Origin: Delphinapterus leucas
Taxonomy: Eukaryota > Chordata > Mammalia > Artiodactyla > Monodontidae
Assembly: GCF_002288925.2 (NCBI RefSeq)
Contig: NW_022098058.1
Coordinates: 878,021-942,020, forward strand
Length of the DNA: 64,000 nucleotides
Direction: 5' to 3'
Under the pieces are notes generated by a model. That model had not been told where the DNA came from, searched no databases, and saw only the letters and a program-made list of their open reading frames with translations. The position numbers were made by a program, and so were the translations under genes. Shown in pieces: positions 1 to 10,765 of the stretch (positions within the stretch are counted from its first letter, which is position 1; each line of letters opens with the position of its first letter).

Positions 1-391
1 GCAGGAGGTAGGTGGAGGCGAACATGCCCACCACCTGCAGGTACTTGACGAGGCGGCATAGCAGGTCGGGTCCGTAGAAGCGGAAGGTGATGTCCCACAG
101 CAGCTGCGGCAGCACCTGGAACACCGCCACCACCAGGTCGGCTATACTCAGGTGCTTCATGAAGAAGAAGAGACGCGAGTGCTTGCGGCGCGTGGTGCGC
201 AGCGCCAGCAGCACGCACGCGTTGCCGCTCAGCGCCAGGAAGAGGATGAGGCACAGCACAGCCACCTCCACCCGCGCCAGGGCCTCGTTGCGCTGTGGCG
301 GCCCAGCGGTGAGGTTGCCCTCGGCCCCCGGGGGCGCCGCGCTCCCGTTGACCGCCTCGGCGCTCCAGTTGGCGGCAAGCGCACCCTCCAT
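1..391 (-). CDS. OXTR: Oxytocin receptor, N-terminal part (residues 1-130), continues past the left edge
   Basis: Reading the minus strand from the ATG at 391-389 gives an uninterrupted 130-codon frame that I recognise as the class A GPCR for oxytocin, a Gq-coupled plasma-membrane receptor in uterus, mammary gland and brain. Seen in the sequence: an extracellular N-terminus with three N-glycosylation sequons (NWS at 8, NGS at 15, NLT at 26); Arg34; TM1 at about 39-63 with the conserved Asn57 (LSGNACV); the basic loop TTRRKHSR at 67-73; TM2 at about 76-98 with [10 protein letters not shown] carrying the conserved Asp85; the first extracellular loop [14 protein letters not shown] with Cys112, which in this family pairs with the second extracellular loop; and Lys116 at the top of TM3. 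The start is chosen because the [10 protein letters not shown] beginning matches the family. V1a, V1b and V2 vasopressin receptors are relatives, but the N-terminus and the [12 protein letters not shown] stretch favour OXTR. No frame damage is visible. The rest of TM3 through the C-tail is outside the window. Confidence 0.96.
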   Translation of the reverse strand, partial: MEGALAANWSAEAVNGSAAPPGAEGNLTAGPPQRNEALARVEVAVLCLILFLALSGNACVLLALRTTRRKHSRLFFFMKHLSIADLVVAVFQVLPQLLWDITFRFYGPDLLCRLVKYLQVVGMFASTYLL

Positions 392-538
392 GACGGTGGC
401 CGCCGCCGTGCGCCCCAGGCCTTCGAGCCCTTTAAGGCGTGGCGCGCGGGGCGGGGCCCGACGCGCAGCCCGGACGTGCCTGGGGGCTCCTGGGTTCCAC
501 TCCCTGAGACTCCGCGGAGCGATCTGACGGATGGGCCT
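392..538 (-). other. OXTR: 5' UTR part of the first coding exon, with splice acceptor
   Basis: On the minus strand a strong acceptor (tttgtttcag followed by AGG) places an exon start at 538, with the AG at 540-539 and a pyrimidine-rich run just upstream. The segment from 538 to the ATG would be 147 nt of 5' UTR joined to the coding part. This fits the known OXTR layout, in which noncoding exons precede the exon that carries the start codon. The boundary is inferred from the splice signal only. Confidence 0.6.
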
Positions 539-540
539 CT

Positions 541-1800
541 GAAACAAACCCCGAGGGCCGTGAGAAAACGCACGCTTCTCTGCCGACGCCTGTGCGGCTC
601 AGCTGTCCCCTTCCCAGGAACCCCAAATCATCTAGGACTAGGGTCACAACCGCCGGCCCTGAGGTTGCTCAGCCGCCGCCCTAGAAATCCCCGTTTCAGG
701 TACCTCCCTCTGAGACACGAAATGAGCGGGAATGCCGGAACCGCAGTTCCTTGAGAAAGTCGCTTCCAATGAAGGAGACGAAGACGGAGGGTTAAAATCA
801 GTTTCCTCCGGAACTGGGACTTCTAAGCCAGCCACCTCCCCTAGGGATTCCCCCAACTAGCTACCCACACCCCAGAACCCACAGCACAGCCACCTCTCCT
901 AGTAAACCCTACTCCAGTTGCTCCCTCCGGAGACCCCCCAAATAGCCACCTGCCTGGGAAACCCAGCTCAGGACCAGCCCCCTTCAACCCCCCCATTTCT
1001 AAAATGCCTAGCCAGCCACCCCTGAACTTCCACAACAGTTGCTTCTTTGGAACCCAGTCCAGTGGTCCATCCTGGAGGCACTCCTGGCTCAATACTACCC
1101 AGGACGCCCAAACGCTGTTCCCAGTACCGCTCTGGCCTAGACACCTCTCGCGGTTTTCCTCCCCAGCCCAGCATCCTGGAAAGTTCGGGAACTCGACACG
1201 TGTCTTGGCCCCCGACAGCCGGGCGAGGCGGCGCCTCCAGGAACCAGAATCGCAAAGCACCCCACCACCTCCACCCGCGTCCCAGGGGCCCCACCAGCCC
1301 CAGCCATTCCGTCCACCCGTGCGCAGGACCCAGCTACCTGCACCGAGTCGTTAGGCGAACCTAAAGTTGGCTCCCTGGGGAAGTTGCACCGCCGCTGACA
1401 GCTCCAAAGCCGCTTGCGCTCCCGGCCCAGGTTGAGGTGGCTGCTGCCGGTACCCAGTGTGATAGGATGCTGAGGGCTCGGACTCTGGATCCTGGGCTGG
1501 AATCCCCTCGCCCGCAGCCTGACTGGTCGCTGGATAGGGACTGGAGGCGAGCGAAGAGCGCTGCCGAGGCTGTGCGCGCAGACGGCGTCAGGGCGCGGCG
1601 CTGCCGGCCGGTGGCCCGCTTTCCTGCAGCGGGTGGCACGGGCTGCACCACCCCACAGGTCCGCTAGGAGGCGCGGGAGGCCGGCCTTGCCGACCCCCGC
1701 CGAGCGGTGTAAACTCGCCCAGCCTTGCCCCGGCGCGGTAACAAACAGGCTAATTGCACAGCGGCTTCAAGCAGCAAGAGGGAAGGAGCTCGTAAATAAT
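541..1800 (-). promoter_or_regulatory. OXTR CpG-rich upstream region: 5' noncoding exon(s) and promoter
   Basis: From the left edge to about 1.75 kb the sequence is GC-rich with many CpG dinucleotides, densest at about 200-500 and 1380-1740, then drops abruptly to AT-richer DNA with few CpGs after 1.8 kb. This is the profile of a mammalian CpG-island promoter and matches the known CpG island over the OXTR 5' exons. A plausible splice donor on the minus strand (GGTGCAG followed by GTAGCTGG, boundary 1338/1337) could end a noncoding exon lying between about 1340 and 1700. Transcription would run leftwards. The start site cannot be fixed from the sequence; an AT-rich ATTATTTA near 1795-1804 on the minus strand is only weakly TATA-like. 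Confidence 0.6.
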
Positions 1801-2640
1801 CCGCTTGGTTTCTTCCTTTCTTGGTTTAGAAGCTCCTGACTCTCAGGCAAATGGGAGGCTTGGATAGCAGTGTCTTCCTGTTGACAGTGATGAAGTTACA
1901 AAAGCATTTAACTGGTATTTCCCAATCATCAGGTCAACTTCAGGGCTTCCCCACCTACCCCTTCCCCGGAGCTTGATGTAATGGATTCAGCTCTGAATTC
2001 AAGTTATGTCCTTGCTTTGGAATACTTTTGTTCCTATTTTCATTCATAGGGAATTAGAAATACTTTCTGTTCCAATCAGCACTGGGAGAGGTGTTCATTC
2101 TTCAGGTAGTTTTACGGGAAGATCTCAAGCCAAAAAAAAACTATCTTCATTTTAAAGTGATTCTGCTCGTCTATGGCCCAAAGCCATTTCTGCCTCTTTG
2201 CCATGCTTCAAAATTAAAATCCTAAAAAGTGTCAAAGTAATATGAAATGTTAAAGACGTCTTCTCTGACTCCTAGCTCTTTTTCTATTCTAAAATCATTT
2301 TTTGAAGTAATTTACAGTGACCAAGAATTAAGGCAGGAAAACAAAGTAAGGATTCAGAAGTGGACAAGGCGCTTTAAAAATTATTAAATGCACATCTCCT
2401 CCTGACATTCCTCTTACCCCTCTTTTAATCTTGTGGCTAGAATACAGTTAGCCAAGGACAGGGTTTCCACAATTACAGCTCTCTGTCAAGACATCCTGGG
2501 AAGAGACCACTGCTGCCATCCTGGGCCTAGGCAGGGTTCTAGGTGAGAGAGCATTCCAGGATAGGCCTGGGAATTTCGGCACCACCGTGAAGCGGTGAGA
2601 GACAAAAGTTGTCTTTTTCTTGCCCTAGAGAGTTGTGTCA
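1801..2640. other. Upstream flank of OXTR, no gene seen
   Basis: Ordinary AT-richer noncoding DNA. No long reading frame, RNA gene or recognisable repeat could be supported. Confidence 0.5.
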
Positions 2641-2644
2641 TAAT

Positions 2645-3060
2645 ATTGTTTAAAAACAAAACTCAACTGAATAAATGTTAAAGATTTTACTGGCTTTATT
2701 CAATGATTCGTGAGTTAGGCAGCATCCAATCTAGCGCATATGAAGGAGCTCTGAGGAGCTGTACAAAATGACAGACTTTTATAGGCAGAAGGGAGTGGAA
2801 ACAAGGAAGTTATGCTAGGCCAAGAGCAGACTGGTTATTGCAAGGTTACTTTGCCTATAGAGGATGGCAGGGGTCAAGCAAGCAGATTACCTAACTCGAG
2901 CTGATCAGGTGATTCCTGCTTGACTGGTTTAAAATTCCATCTCTGGGACAGCCAAAACTATATTTAAGTTAAATCCCAGTTTGGTGACTTGAGGCTTAGC
3001 ATAAGTGACTCCATTTTGGTCCGGATGTCTTGTTTTTAATAGTATTAATAATAGTAGTGT
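2645..3060. repeat. Probable old interspersed repeat (LTR-like), family not identified
   Basis: The wording of this stretch (ttattcaatgattcgtgag, ttttataggcagaaggga, gatcaggtgattcctgc) resembles mammalian dispersed LTR-type repeats rather than unique DNA, but I cannot name the family. No coding capacity is visible. Confidence 0.3.
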
Positions 3061-3111
3061 CACATAAATTACAGGTTAAAGTTACAGACCACTCAGGTGA
3101 GGATTAAGTGA

Positions 3112-3190
3112 TCCTGACCATCTCACTGTGCCTCAGTTTCCCCATCTGTAAAATGAGGGGGCTGGTCAGAATAGCTTATCTCTGAGATCT
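3112..3190 (+). repeat. MIR SINE fragment
   Basis: Contains the typical MIR run 'cctcagtttccccatctgta' followed by aaatgaggg. Short and diverged. Confidence 0.55.
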
Positions 3191-3435
3191 CATCCCTCTG
3201 GTTTTCTGGAATTAGATGATCTGTGCCATCTGACAGTTTAATTCTACCGAGTAAAACACATCTGCCCCGCTCCATATGGGATGAGGAGGGGTTTTTCCTA
3301 AGCACTCCTGACGGGTAAATTCAGGGTAGAAAACATGGCATCCAGAGGCCAGCCTGCCCCTCTTTCTCCTGGAAGAGAGCTGCCTTCAGGGAGCAGATTT
3401 CCTGGACCACTGAACTCTAGAAGGATGGAGGGGAG

Positions 3436-3513
3436 GGAAGGCAGGAGGAAAGGACAGAGGGAAGGCAGGAGGAAAGGACAGAGGGAAGGCAGGAGGAAAG
3501 GACAGAGGGAAGG
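3436..3513 (+). repeat. 24-bp GA-rich minisatellite, 3 units (copy A)
   Basis: Three head-to-tail units beginning ggaaggcaggagg and ending ggacagag start at 3436, 3460 and 3484, followed by a partial unit. The tandem-duplication breakpoint lies 5 bp to the left. Confidence 0.93.
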
Positions 3514-4432
3514 AGAGACGGAGGGAAGGAGAGAAGAAATAAAAATCCCCATGGGCAGTGTCACTCTTGAGTGGACCAGGCCACCTAAGGAATCTTCCCA
3601 CCCAGAGGATGACCTGTCCAGTACCCACACCTACCTCCAGGAACTGGATGTTGAGTTCTAGCATCTTTGGAATTTTCCAGCTCTGGTACATTTATTTAGA
3701 GATGGGTCCAACCAAGCCCAGGTGGCCCTGCTCTTTAGTCCGGGTAGAAATGAGCCATAAATGCATTTAGTCCACTCCTTACCCCCCCTCCCGCCCCAAT
3801 GATCTCTCAGTCTCCACTGGGGCTTCTAGCACAGGACAGCATCAGAGACACACTCAGACATGAAGACAGAGGACACATCCTAGCAATAACCTTGCTGCCA
3901 GCAAACTTGCTCCCTGGTGTCCTTACATTTACCAATGCTGTCCAGATGCAGGAACATCAGGGCATGTGGGATGGCCTGGGAGGTTCATGAGGCCGGGCCA
4001 GGGCGGCAGCTTACAACTCTCACGTACTTCCTCCGGCCCGCATCGTTTTAGGCCGCTTCTCAACATACGTTTCATTCCTCTGTTCCGTGGAGAGAGAAAA
4101 ACATGTTTTAATCTTGGAAAGCGCTGTGAACTTGCAGCAGTAAACGCGGGAGTCTGGGTTTTACCACCTACTTACCTCTGTGGCCAAGTCACGGAGCCTC
4201 TGAGACTCACTTTCCCTGGGTGCTGACCTCATGGGGCTGTGAGGAAATAAGACTTCATTGATGTGAGGAGTGCTTTGCAAACCGTTAAATCCTGTACATC
4301 TGAAGCTGTTTTCTCACGTTGACAATCCTCACCCCAGGACCGTCCTATGAAAATATATTTTCTCATCCAATCAACCTCCATCTTATTCATCTTCCAGATC
4401 GAACTCTTGTGTCTTTTCAATTCAGTAAGACC

Positions 4433-4436
<4 letters not shown>

Positions 4437-4480
<44 letters not shown>
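4437..4480 (+). repeat. (GT)22 microsatellite (copy A)
   Basis: Uninterrupted 44-bp GT tract followed by a short gacagagagagagag run. Confidence 0.97.
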
Positions 4481-4482
<2 letters not shown>

Positions 4483-4544
4483 CAGAGAGAGAGAGACTGT
4501 GCCAGGCAAGGAAAGTAACTCCTTTGAATCCCAACTGGTGTGAT

Positions 4545-4760
4545 GAGAATTTGAGATCTTTACCTCTTCAGAGAAGCCCTCCCTGACCACCTCAGCCCAC
4601 TGAGAAATCCCCATTTTCAGAAACGCTGGTGCCTGACTACAGACTTCACCTGTAATTGAACATGTCCAGTCTCCCCGGTGCTGTGTTAAGTGCCTAGAAT
4701 AAGTCCCACACACCACAGTCCTTTATATATTTACCATGATCTTTCCTATTGCACATACCT
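4545..4760 (+). repeat. L2 LINE fragment (copy A)
   Basis: Contains the L2 3'-region wording 'cagagaagccctccctgacc' and later an 'agtcctttatatatttacc' stretch. Diverged and noncoding. Confidence 0.5.
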
Positions 4761-5309
4761 GTCAATAGCAATGTGCTGAGAGAACAATGCTGGATTACCC
4801 AAGAACACCCCTCAGCAAATTAACCACTAGGCTCAGTCAGTCCTTTGTTTCCCGGAACAATCTCTCTGGGGAAATCCGGCTGAAAGAGGGCTCTTTGTGA
4901 CAAAGTGTGCTATTCAGATATGTTCCCTATTCTTCCCAAGAGGGAGTGATGGCAGAGACAAAGTGCGATGCTTCCAATTCCACAAACACGTCCACTGACC
5001 GTGGATGTGACAACTCAGCCCCTATTAAGGAACTAGTGTCAAGACATGCATTCTCCACTTGCAGACACCAGTGGCCTAGGTTAAGGCATGACCAGAGAGA
5101 AAAGGCCTTCTTCGGAAGGAACGGAGCTTGGAATAGAAGCAGGGTGTTCTTTTTTTTTTTTTTTTAAAGTAGGCTGTTCTTGGGCAGAAGAAAAGGTTTA
5201 TTGAGAATAAGGGGCTTCGGAATGTGACTTCTTTTGGAAAAGTAGGGCCTAGAGGAGCCAAGAGTCACTTAAACCCGGGTGTTCTCTTCACAGCACACAG
5301 AATGACTGG

Positions 5310-5410
5310 GATTCTCATGATGTCTATTCTACAGAGGAGGAAACTGAGGTTCAGAGAGGGGGAGGGGCTTGCCCCAGGCCTCACAGCTGGTTAAAGAAGG
5401 CCAGTGTGGC
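5310..5410 (-). repeat. MIR SINE fragment (copy A)
   Basis: The plus strand reads 'gaggaaactgaggttcagag' then 'gcttgccccaggcctcacag', the reverse of the MIR core (stop-and-count of 'cctcagtttcctc'). Confidence 0.65.
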
Positions 5411-6039
5411 TGGTGCAAAGCCTGAGGCAGATCTAGCCAGGGGCAGGCACTAGCCCCCCAGCCTGGTCGCTGTGGTGACCAGAGTGCCTGGCGGCCTGAG
5501 TGTTTTACCTGAGGGAGACATATGACCGGTGATTAGGCAAGGGGTTGGCAAGGGGGTTGGGTATGAACCGCACGGAGGTAAGAGAGGTGACTTGAGACAG
5601 TCCCCTGGAATCACTGGAGAGTCAGTCCAGATTCACACAGGGCACACGAAGGAAGCAAAGCTCTTCTCCTGTCTGCCTTACCGCCCCCTGCCCCGCTTCG
5701 ATCAGTCCATCTCTGGTGGGAGGAGAGAACCTGAGGGAAATTCCAGTGACCTGACAGCTCCGACTGCAAACCTGTCCCAAGCCCCAGGCAGCCCTGTCTC
5801 CCCACCTCCACCAATTCCAACAGCCCTCTCATTTTCCTTTTCCATTCAAAAAAAAAAAAAGGGGGGCATTTCTTTATGGAGGTCTGACTTTCCTCCTGGG
5901 ACGTTGAGCACACCATGGCAGAGCGCACTCTGCTCTCTTGTGCACAAGCATTCATTCAGTAAATAGTTTGCTAAGCACCTACTGTGTGCCCGGCAGGGTG
6001 ACCCTGGATGGCAGCACTGAGCCGGGAGGTGAACTCCAC

Positions 6040-6235
6040 CAACCAGTGACCCTGAGCTGGATGAGAAAATCAAGACAAGCAGAAGGACTGGGATCCCGAG
6101 TTACAATTCCACCAGGAATGCACAGCCCTGTGTGGCCAAGGGCAAGTCCCCACACTCCCTGGCCTTGGGTTCTTCCCCTAAAAATGAGGGTACTGGACAA
6201 TCTCTGAGAATCCTCACAGCTCTCCCTGTCTATCA
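6040..6235 (+). repeat. MIR SINE fragment (copy A)
   Basis: MIR-like order: 'gtggccaagggcaagtcccc', then a ttcccctaaaaatgagggta segment and 'gagaatcctcacagctctcc'. Diverged. Confidence 0.5.
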
Positions 6236-6799
6236 TCCTCTAGGTCTAGTGAGCAAAACACACACAGCGGAGCTGCGAGCACAAACAGACCGTGTGATGA
6301 AGCATGCTCAGTGCCACCGATGGCTCAGGCACTCAGTAGGTACTCGGTAAACACTAGCAGAAGGACCGAGTACGGACGGTGAGGGAGACGCTAACACACT
6401 CGGCCAGGAGAGGGAGGCTTCAGCAACTGAAACGTCACTTTTCACCTCTCAGGCTGGTGAAAGTGAAAGAGAAGGGTGCCTCATGGGATCTGAGGCTCTC
6501 GAACATCGCTGCCACGACTGTGTTCTGGAAGAGCCTCCTTGGAAGGAACCTGGACAAGATGTATCAAAAGCCTTAAAAACATGGCTACCTTTGGGCACAG
6601 CAGCGAACACTTCTAGTGAGGTAACCTGGAAACAATCCTGTAAAAATGCCAAGAGATAGGTACACAGACTCTCATCAGGCGTTGCTGGTAACGGTCACAA
6701 GGGATGAGCGGAGGAAGACTGTTGGATGTGCATCCAGTGAAAAACCACGTGGAGGGGAAAAACGACAGAATTGATCTGTGCTAACTGACATGGAATGGT

Positions 6800-6810
6800 C
6801 GCGCGCGCGC

Positions 6811-6845
<35 letters not shown>

Positions 6846-6850
6846 CGCAC
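6800..6850 (+). repeat. CG/TG/CG alternating block, Z-DNA candidate (copy A)
   Basis: 51 bp of unbroken alternating pyrimidine-purine: a CG run, a TG run and another CG run ending in cac. Alternating CG and TG/CA steps are the sequences that most readily adopt left-handed Z-DNA. The CG arms are also inverted repeats of each other. Confidence 0.95.
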
Positions 6851-6856
6851 CCATGT

Positions 6857-6921
6857 GAGGAGGGGGAGGACGAGGGGGAAAAGGAGGACGAAGGGAAGGA
6901 AGAGGGAAGGGAAGAGGAGAA
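6857..6921 (+). repeat. Polypurine tract (copy A)
   Basis: About 65 bp of G and A on the plus strand broken by only two C residues, 6 bp after the alternating block. Long polypurine tracts can form triplex (H-DNA). Confidence 0.85.
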
Positions 6922-7894
6922 CTGTCCCCGCAGTACATGACAAACACATAGGGGTGGTTTGACTAGTTTTACTACCTGTATGTTCTGATTCTCGTAGTAC
7001 ATAGGGATTATCTTTGCAATGTGAAAAGAGAGACTCTGTTTCCAAAAGCCTCATCACAGACCAATGGAAGTACCTCCGGCCTCCACTCTCTGCCCCTCCT
7101 GCACATGGAAAGTGCCCCCCGGCTCACATGCTGGTGAGCTCCCCAGCGTCCCCAGTCAGCTCTGGCTTGAGTGGGGCTGGGCAGCCAGTGGAAAGGCAGA
7201 GGAGCCCCTTGCAATGTCAAGCACGCAGCTTCCCCCCACCTGTAAGGTGCTGGTGACACTTCATCAGCAGCGTCCTAGAAGGGCCACTCTCCAGCAACAT
7301 GTCCTCACAAGACGGATGCACCAAACCAGGGCGGGACAGCCAAGGTCCCCGCAGCCTGGGATTTGGGGCGAGCCGAGTGCAGGACCTCTTCCTGAATGAG
7401 CAGCCTCCCAGAGCTGACCCAGGACACCCGACGCGAGGGCAGGACCCCAAGAATTCTACAGCCTTAGGACATGAGGAACACAGACACACGTGTACGTTCA
7501 TTTCACACAGGATGAGTCTGAGGTGTGGAACAAGGAAGGTGACATTGTTCAATGTCACCCAACGAATCAGAAGCCGAGCTGAGACCGGGACGCCAGGCTC
7601 GGGGTGCTGAGTACGTGCCCCGCTGACCAAGCCACCTCTCCAATACGGCACAGACACCAAACTCCTAGTTCTTAACAGGCTGCTTCAAATCCCACCCCGC
7701 GGCCCCTTCCGAGCCCCTGGTCCATCCTGTCGGCCTCCCCTCCACCGACACCGCCCTGCTCCCTGGACCAGGCATAGCTCCCGGGGCAGTGCAGGTCTCC
7801 CAACACCCCCTCCTCCCGTGCATTCCACCTCCACGCCCTTGCTCAGCCCCTTCCCCTGCTAGGAGTGTCCCGCTGCTCCAACTGTCAAATCCCA

Positions 7895-8000
7895 CACCTT
7901 GCCCACTTCACAGATGGAGAAACTGAGGCTCATGACATTAAGTGATTTGCCTAAGACTGCCCCGCTAATTGGTATCAGACCAGATCTCTGACTCCCTCCT
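7895..8000 (-). repeat. MIR SINE fragment (copy A)
   Basis: The plus strand reads 'cacagatggagaaactgagg', then 'aagtgatttgcctaagactg', the reversed MIR core. Confidence 0.7.
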
Positions 8001-8317
8001 GGTCTGTCACCCATTTTCTGAAAACTGTGTGTTCTGGAGCTACGGACCAGGGTGCTAGAGAGTGGATGTGCCCTTTGCTTGTGAAACAGTGACTTGGACA
8101 GGACTTGGCGGCGACAGCTCGTCTCTGCTCTGTTCAACATCAACACAAAGGCCGGGGGCTGGAATCATCACCCTGTGGCTTGTGAAGGCTTGTCTGCCCG
8201 CAGAGCATCCGATGCTGGCCAGGGTCCTAGCTGTGGGTCAGAAGGCCTGTGCGTGGGTTCCCAGGCTGCCTCACCACATGGTGGCTGGGATCCAAGGGCA
8301 AGCACCACAAGAAAGAG

Positions 8318-8390
8318 TAGAGACAGACAGTAAGCCAGAGACACAGAGAGACAGTGAGCCAGAGACAGAGAGAGACAGACAGAGACCCAA
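8318..8390 (+). repeat. Degenerate GAGACAGA simple repeat (copy A)
   Basis: Repeated agagacagacag / gagccagagacagagagag wording; low complexity. Confidence 0.8.
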
Positions 8391-10119
8391 GAAGAAGCCA
8401 CACCGCCGTTTGTAGCTTAGTCTCAGAAGTCGCAGCGCGTTCCTCTGCCACATTCTGCCCCACAAAGCAGTCACGAAGCCCCACCCAGGCTCGGGAGGAG
8501 GAGAACAGACTTTGTCCTTTGCAGGGAGCGGTGAGGTGCTGGAGGCATGTGTGACTAAAAGTGCTGCTGTGCCCCTTGGGGAAAATACACAATCCCACCA
8601 CGTCAGTGAGGCGTTCAGGAAGCTTCAGTGAAAGAAGAGGTGGGATGGTGCCTGGTGCACGGTGAACATCCAAGAAACAGGAGCTAGGATGTGGCCGCTG
8701 CCTACAAGGATGCCCAGGAGTCTGGGGACCACAGGTCAGGAACCAGTGGCCACGCCCAGAGGACTGAGCTGGAATTTGTCCTCTGCACCCCAAGCCACAG
8801 AGCTCAAGGTTCCCTTCACTGTACCCTGGTCTGAGTGAACCAGAGGCCTAGGGCACGAAAACCACGTTAGTGAGCGTTTTCACCACGTGCCCCCCACATC
8901 CATCACACCCCAACATTATAGCCCAAGGTCCCAGATTAGGAGCCAAGGGTGTTGGTCCTAAAGAAACCACACATCCTAAACAAGACGCGAAGTACTGAGC
9001 AAACCGCTGAGAAATGAGAACAGAAACCTCTGCAGGCCGCAGGGCCAGTGGAGACGCATGCAGCTTGCAGAAACAGAGGCTCAGATGTCCTCCTGGCCAG
9101 CAAAACGGTCCCTGGCAAGCCGGGCGCTTCTGGCCCACCCTGGGGACCTGCACCGCCCAGCTCTGGGCCAAACTGTCACCGGGGGTCTGTCCTCTCTCTC
9201 CAGTGAAGATCACAGCACAGAGATTTCAGCGGAAAGCGGCCACAAGTATCACTGCTCCCAGAAGTGGTTTTCTGTTCTTGTTGTTGTTTGTTTTTTACAT
9301 CTCGGTACATTTCTCTCTAACGGTGGGAAGTCAGGCACAGCGTGACAGAGAAGTGACAGAGAGAACAAGCAAAGGCCCTGCGGAGCCCCTCCAAGCCAGC
9401 GTCTACATACACATCCCAGCAGTCCTGAGGGCCGGCACAGCATATGGAGAGGCCGCAGGAAATCGGAACAAAGACACAGGAGAATCATAAAGACATTAAA
9501 TGTTGAGCCAAAAAGGACTCCAGAAATCGTGTCTCGCCATCTCCCTGCTTTTTAGAGAATAAAAGTGAGCTCCAGAATGGGGTCAGGACTGGCCCCGCTT
9601 GCTGCTGCTTCCTTGCAGGGCCAGGCCCCTATGGTTGCAGCTCTGGCCTGTTCGCAGCTTCATGGCTCGGGGCAGTGAGCCCTCCAGGTCCAGGGCCTGC
9701 ACCACCTGCGCCAGAAGAGCTGCTTCTGGACCACCTGGAGGTGGGGGCAGGGGGCTTAGAGCCCCAGTTCCAGCCCCAGGGCAGGTCTAGGCACCTAATT
9801 TGCAAGGCCAGGTGCCAAGTGACAATGCAGAACCCCTTGTTCAAAGTTGATTAAGAAAGTGACAGAAGCCTGAGCTAACGGAGGGGCCATGGGCCCATGA
9901 AGCCCACCCGCCCGCCCACCACCCTTCGCACGGTTCTCTCCATCCCAAGGACTATCTGACTTACTCCCTAGGTATCTTGTGAAGCTGTCTCCCCCTCCCC
10001 CATCTCCACAACACTGCTCCACTCCAAGCTGCCAGCCACACACACTCCGGACACTGCCAACCCCCTTGTCCCCTCCCACCTGCACTCCATATAGCAGCTA
10101 GTTGCCTTTTAAAATGACA

Positions 10120-10400
10120 CTTGTGATGACGTCATCCTCTGCTGCAAATAGTTCAATGTCCTCCCCCTGCCCCCAGGGGTAAAGACCAAAGGCTTTAAGG
10201 CAGCCCAGGGCGCCCGAGTGGTCCAGGCCCTGCTGCCTACACCAGCCTTGTTTCATACCACCCTCTTTCCGGTCCCCTGAGCCTCAGCCACTGCCCACAC
10301 ACCGTGGCCAAGCGACCTCCTGCTCATGCCTCTTACCCCAGCCAACCCGCCACAGCTTCCTGACTCCATCAGGACCACTCGTCCTGCAGACCCCTCCTCC
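10120..10400 (+). repeat. L2 LINE fragment (copy A)
   Basis: Contains the L2 wording 'agttcaatgtcctcccc', 'ggggtaaagaccaaaggc' and 'gtccaggccctgctgcc', in the order expected for L2. A palindromic CRE octamer TGACGTCA lies at 10127-10134 at its left edge. Confidence 0.55.
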
Positions 10401-10654
10401 TTAGCACCTTCCACGGGTGTGATTTCGTGTACATTTGTGTGGGTTTCTGGGTAATGCCAGGTCTGGTTGTGGTCACCACTGGGCCCCTGTGCCTAGTATG
10501 CTGTGCGTGCACAAGACACGTGAGCAATGAGTTGGCTGATGAACCAACGGCTGTCTCAAATGTGCAGATCCTGGGACTGATAGTGTGCCCGCCTGGTCAC
10601 GAGGGGGAACAAGGAAGCCTCCTCAACTGTAACAATATGACTAGGTGACCTTCC

Positions 10655-10765
10655 TCGAATGGATGCTGTAAGGATAAGACTGTGCTGAATGTTAAGTGAA
10701 ATCATTACCCTGTACACCTGAAACAGTGCTGTGTGCCAACTGTACCTCAGTTAAAAAAAAAAAAG
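10655..10765 (+). repeat. Short L1 3'-end-like fragment with A-tail (copy A)
   Basis: 'taccctgtacacctgaaaca' followed by 'gtacctcagttaaaaaaaaa' resembles the final part of cetartiodactyl L1 3' UTRs. Diverged. Confidence 0.35.

Noticed and set aside
87..754. Plus-strand open frames opposite OXTR
   Set aside because: They are shadows on the complement of a GC-rich coding exon and leader; the translations have no family features.
3298..3661. Repeat-rich frames on both strands (GRRKGQRE and FPPAFPLS units)
   Set aside because: These are translations of the 24-bp GA-rich minisatellite, open in several frames because the unit is a multiple of three.
8227..8793. 188-codon open frame on the minus strand, repeated at 18031-18597
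   Set aside because: It is doubled only because the whole 9.8-kb unit is duplicated. It crosses a simple repeat, has no recognisable domain, and several other frames are open in the same place.
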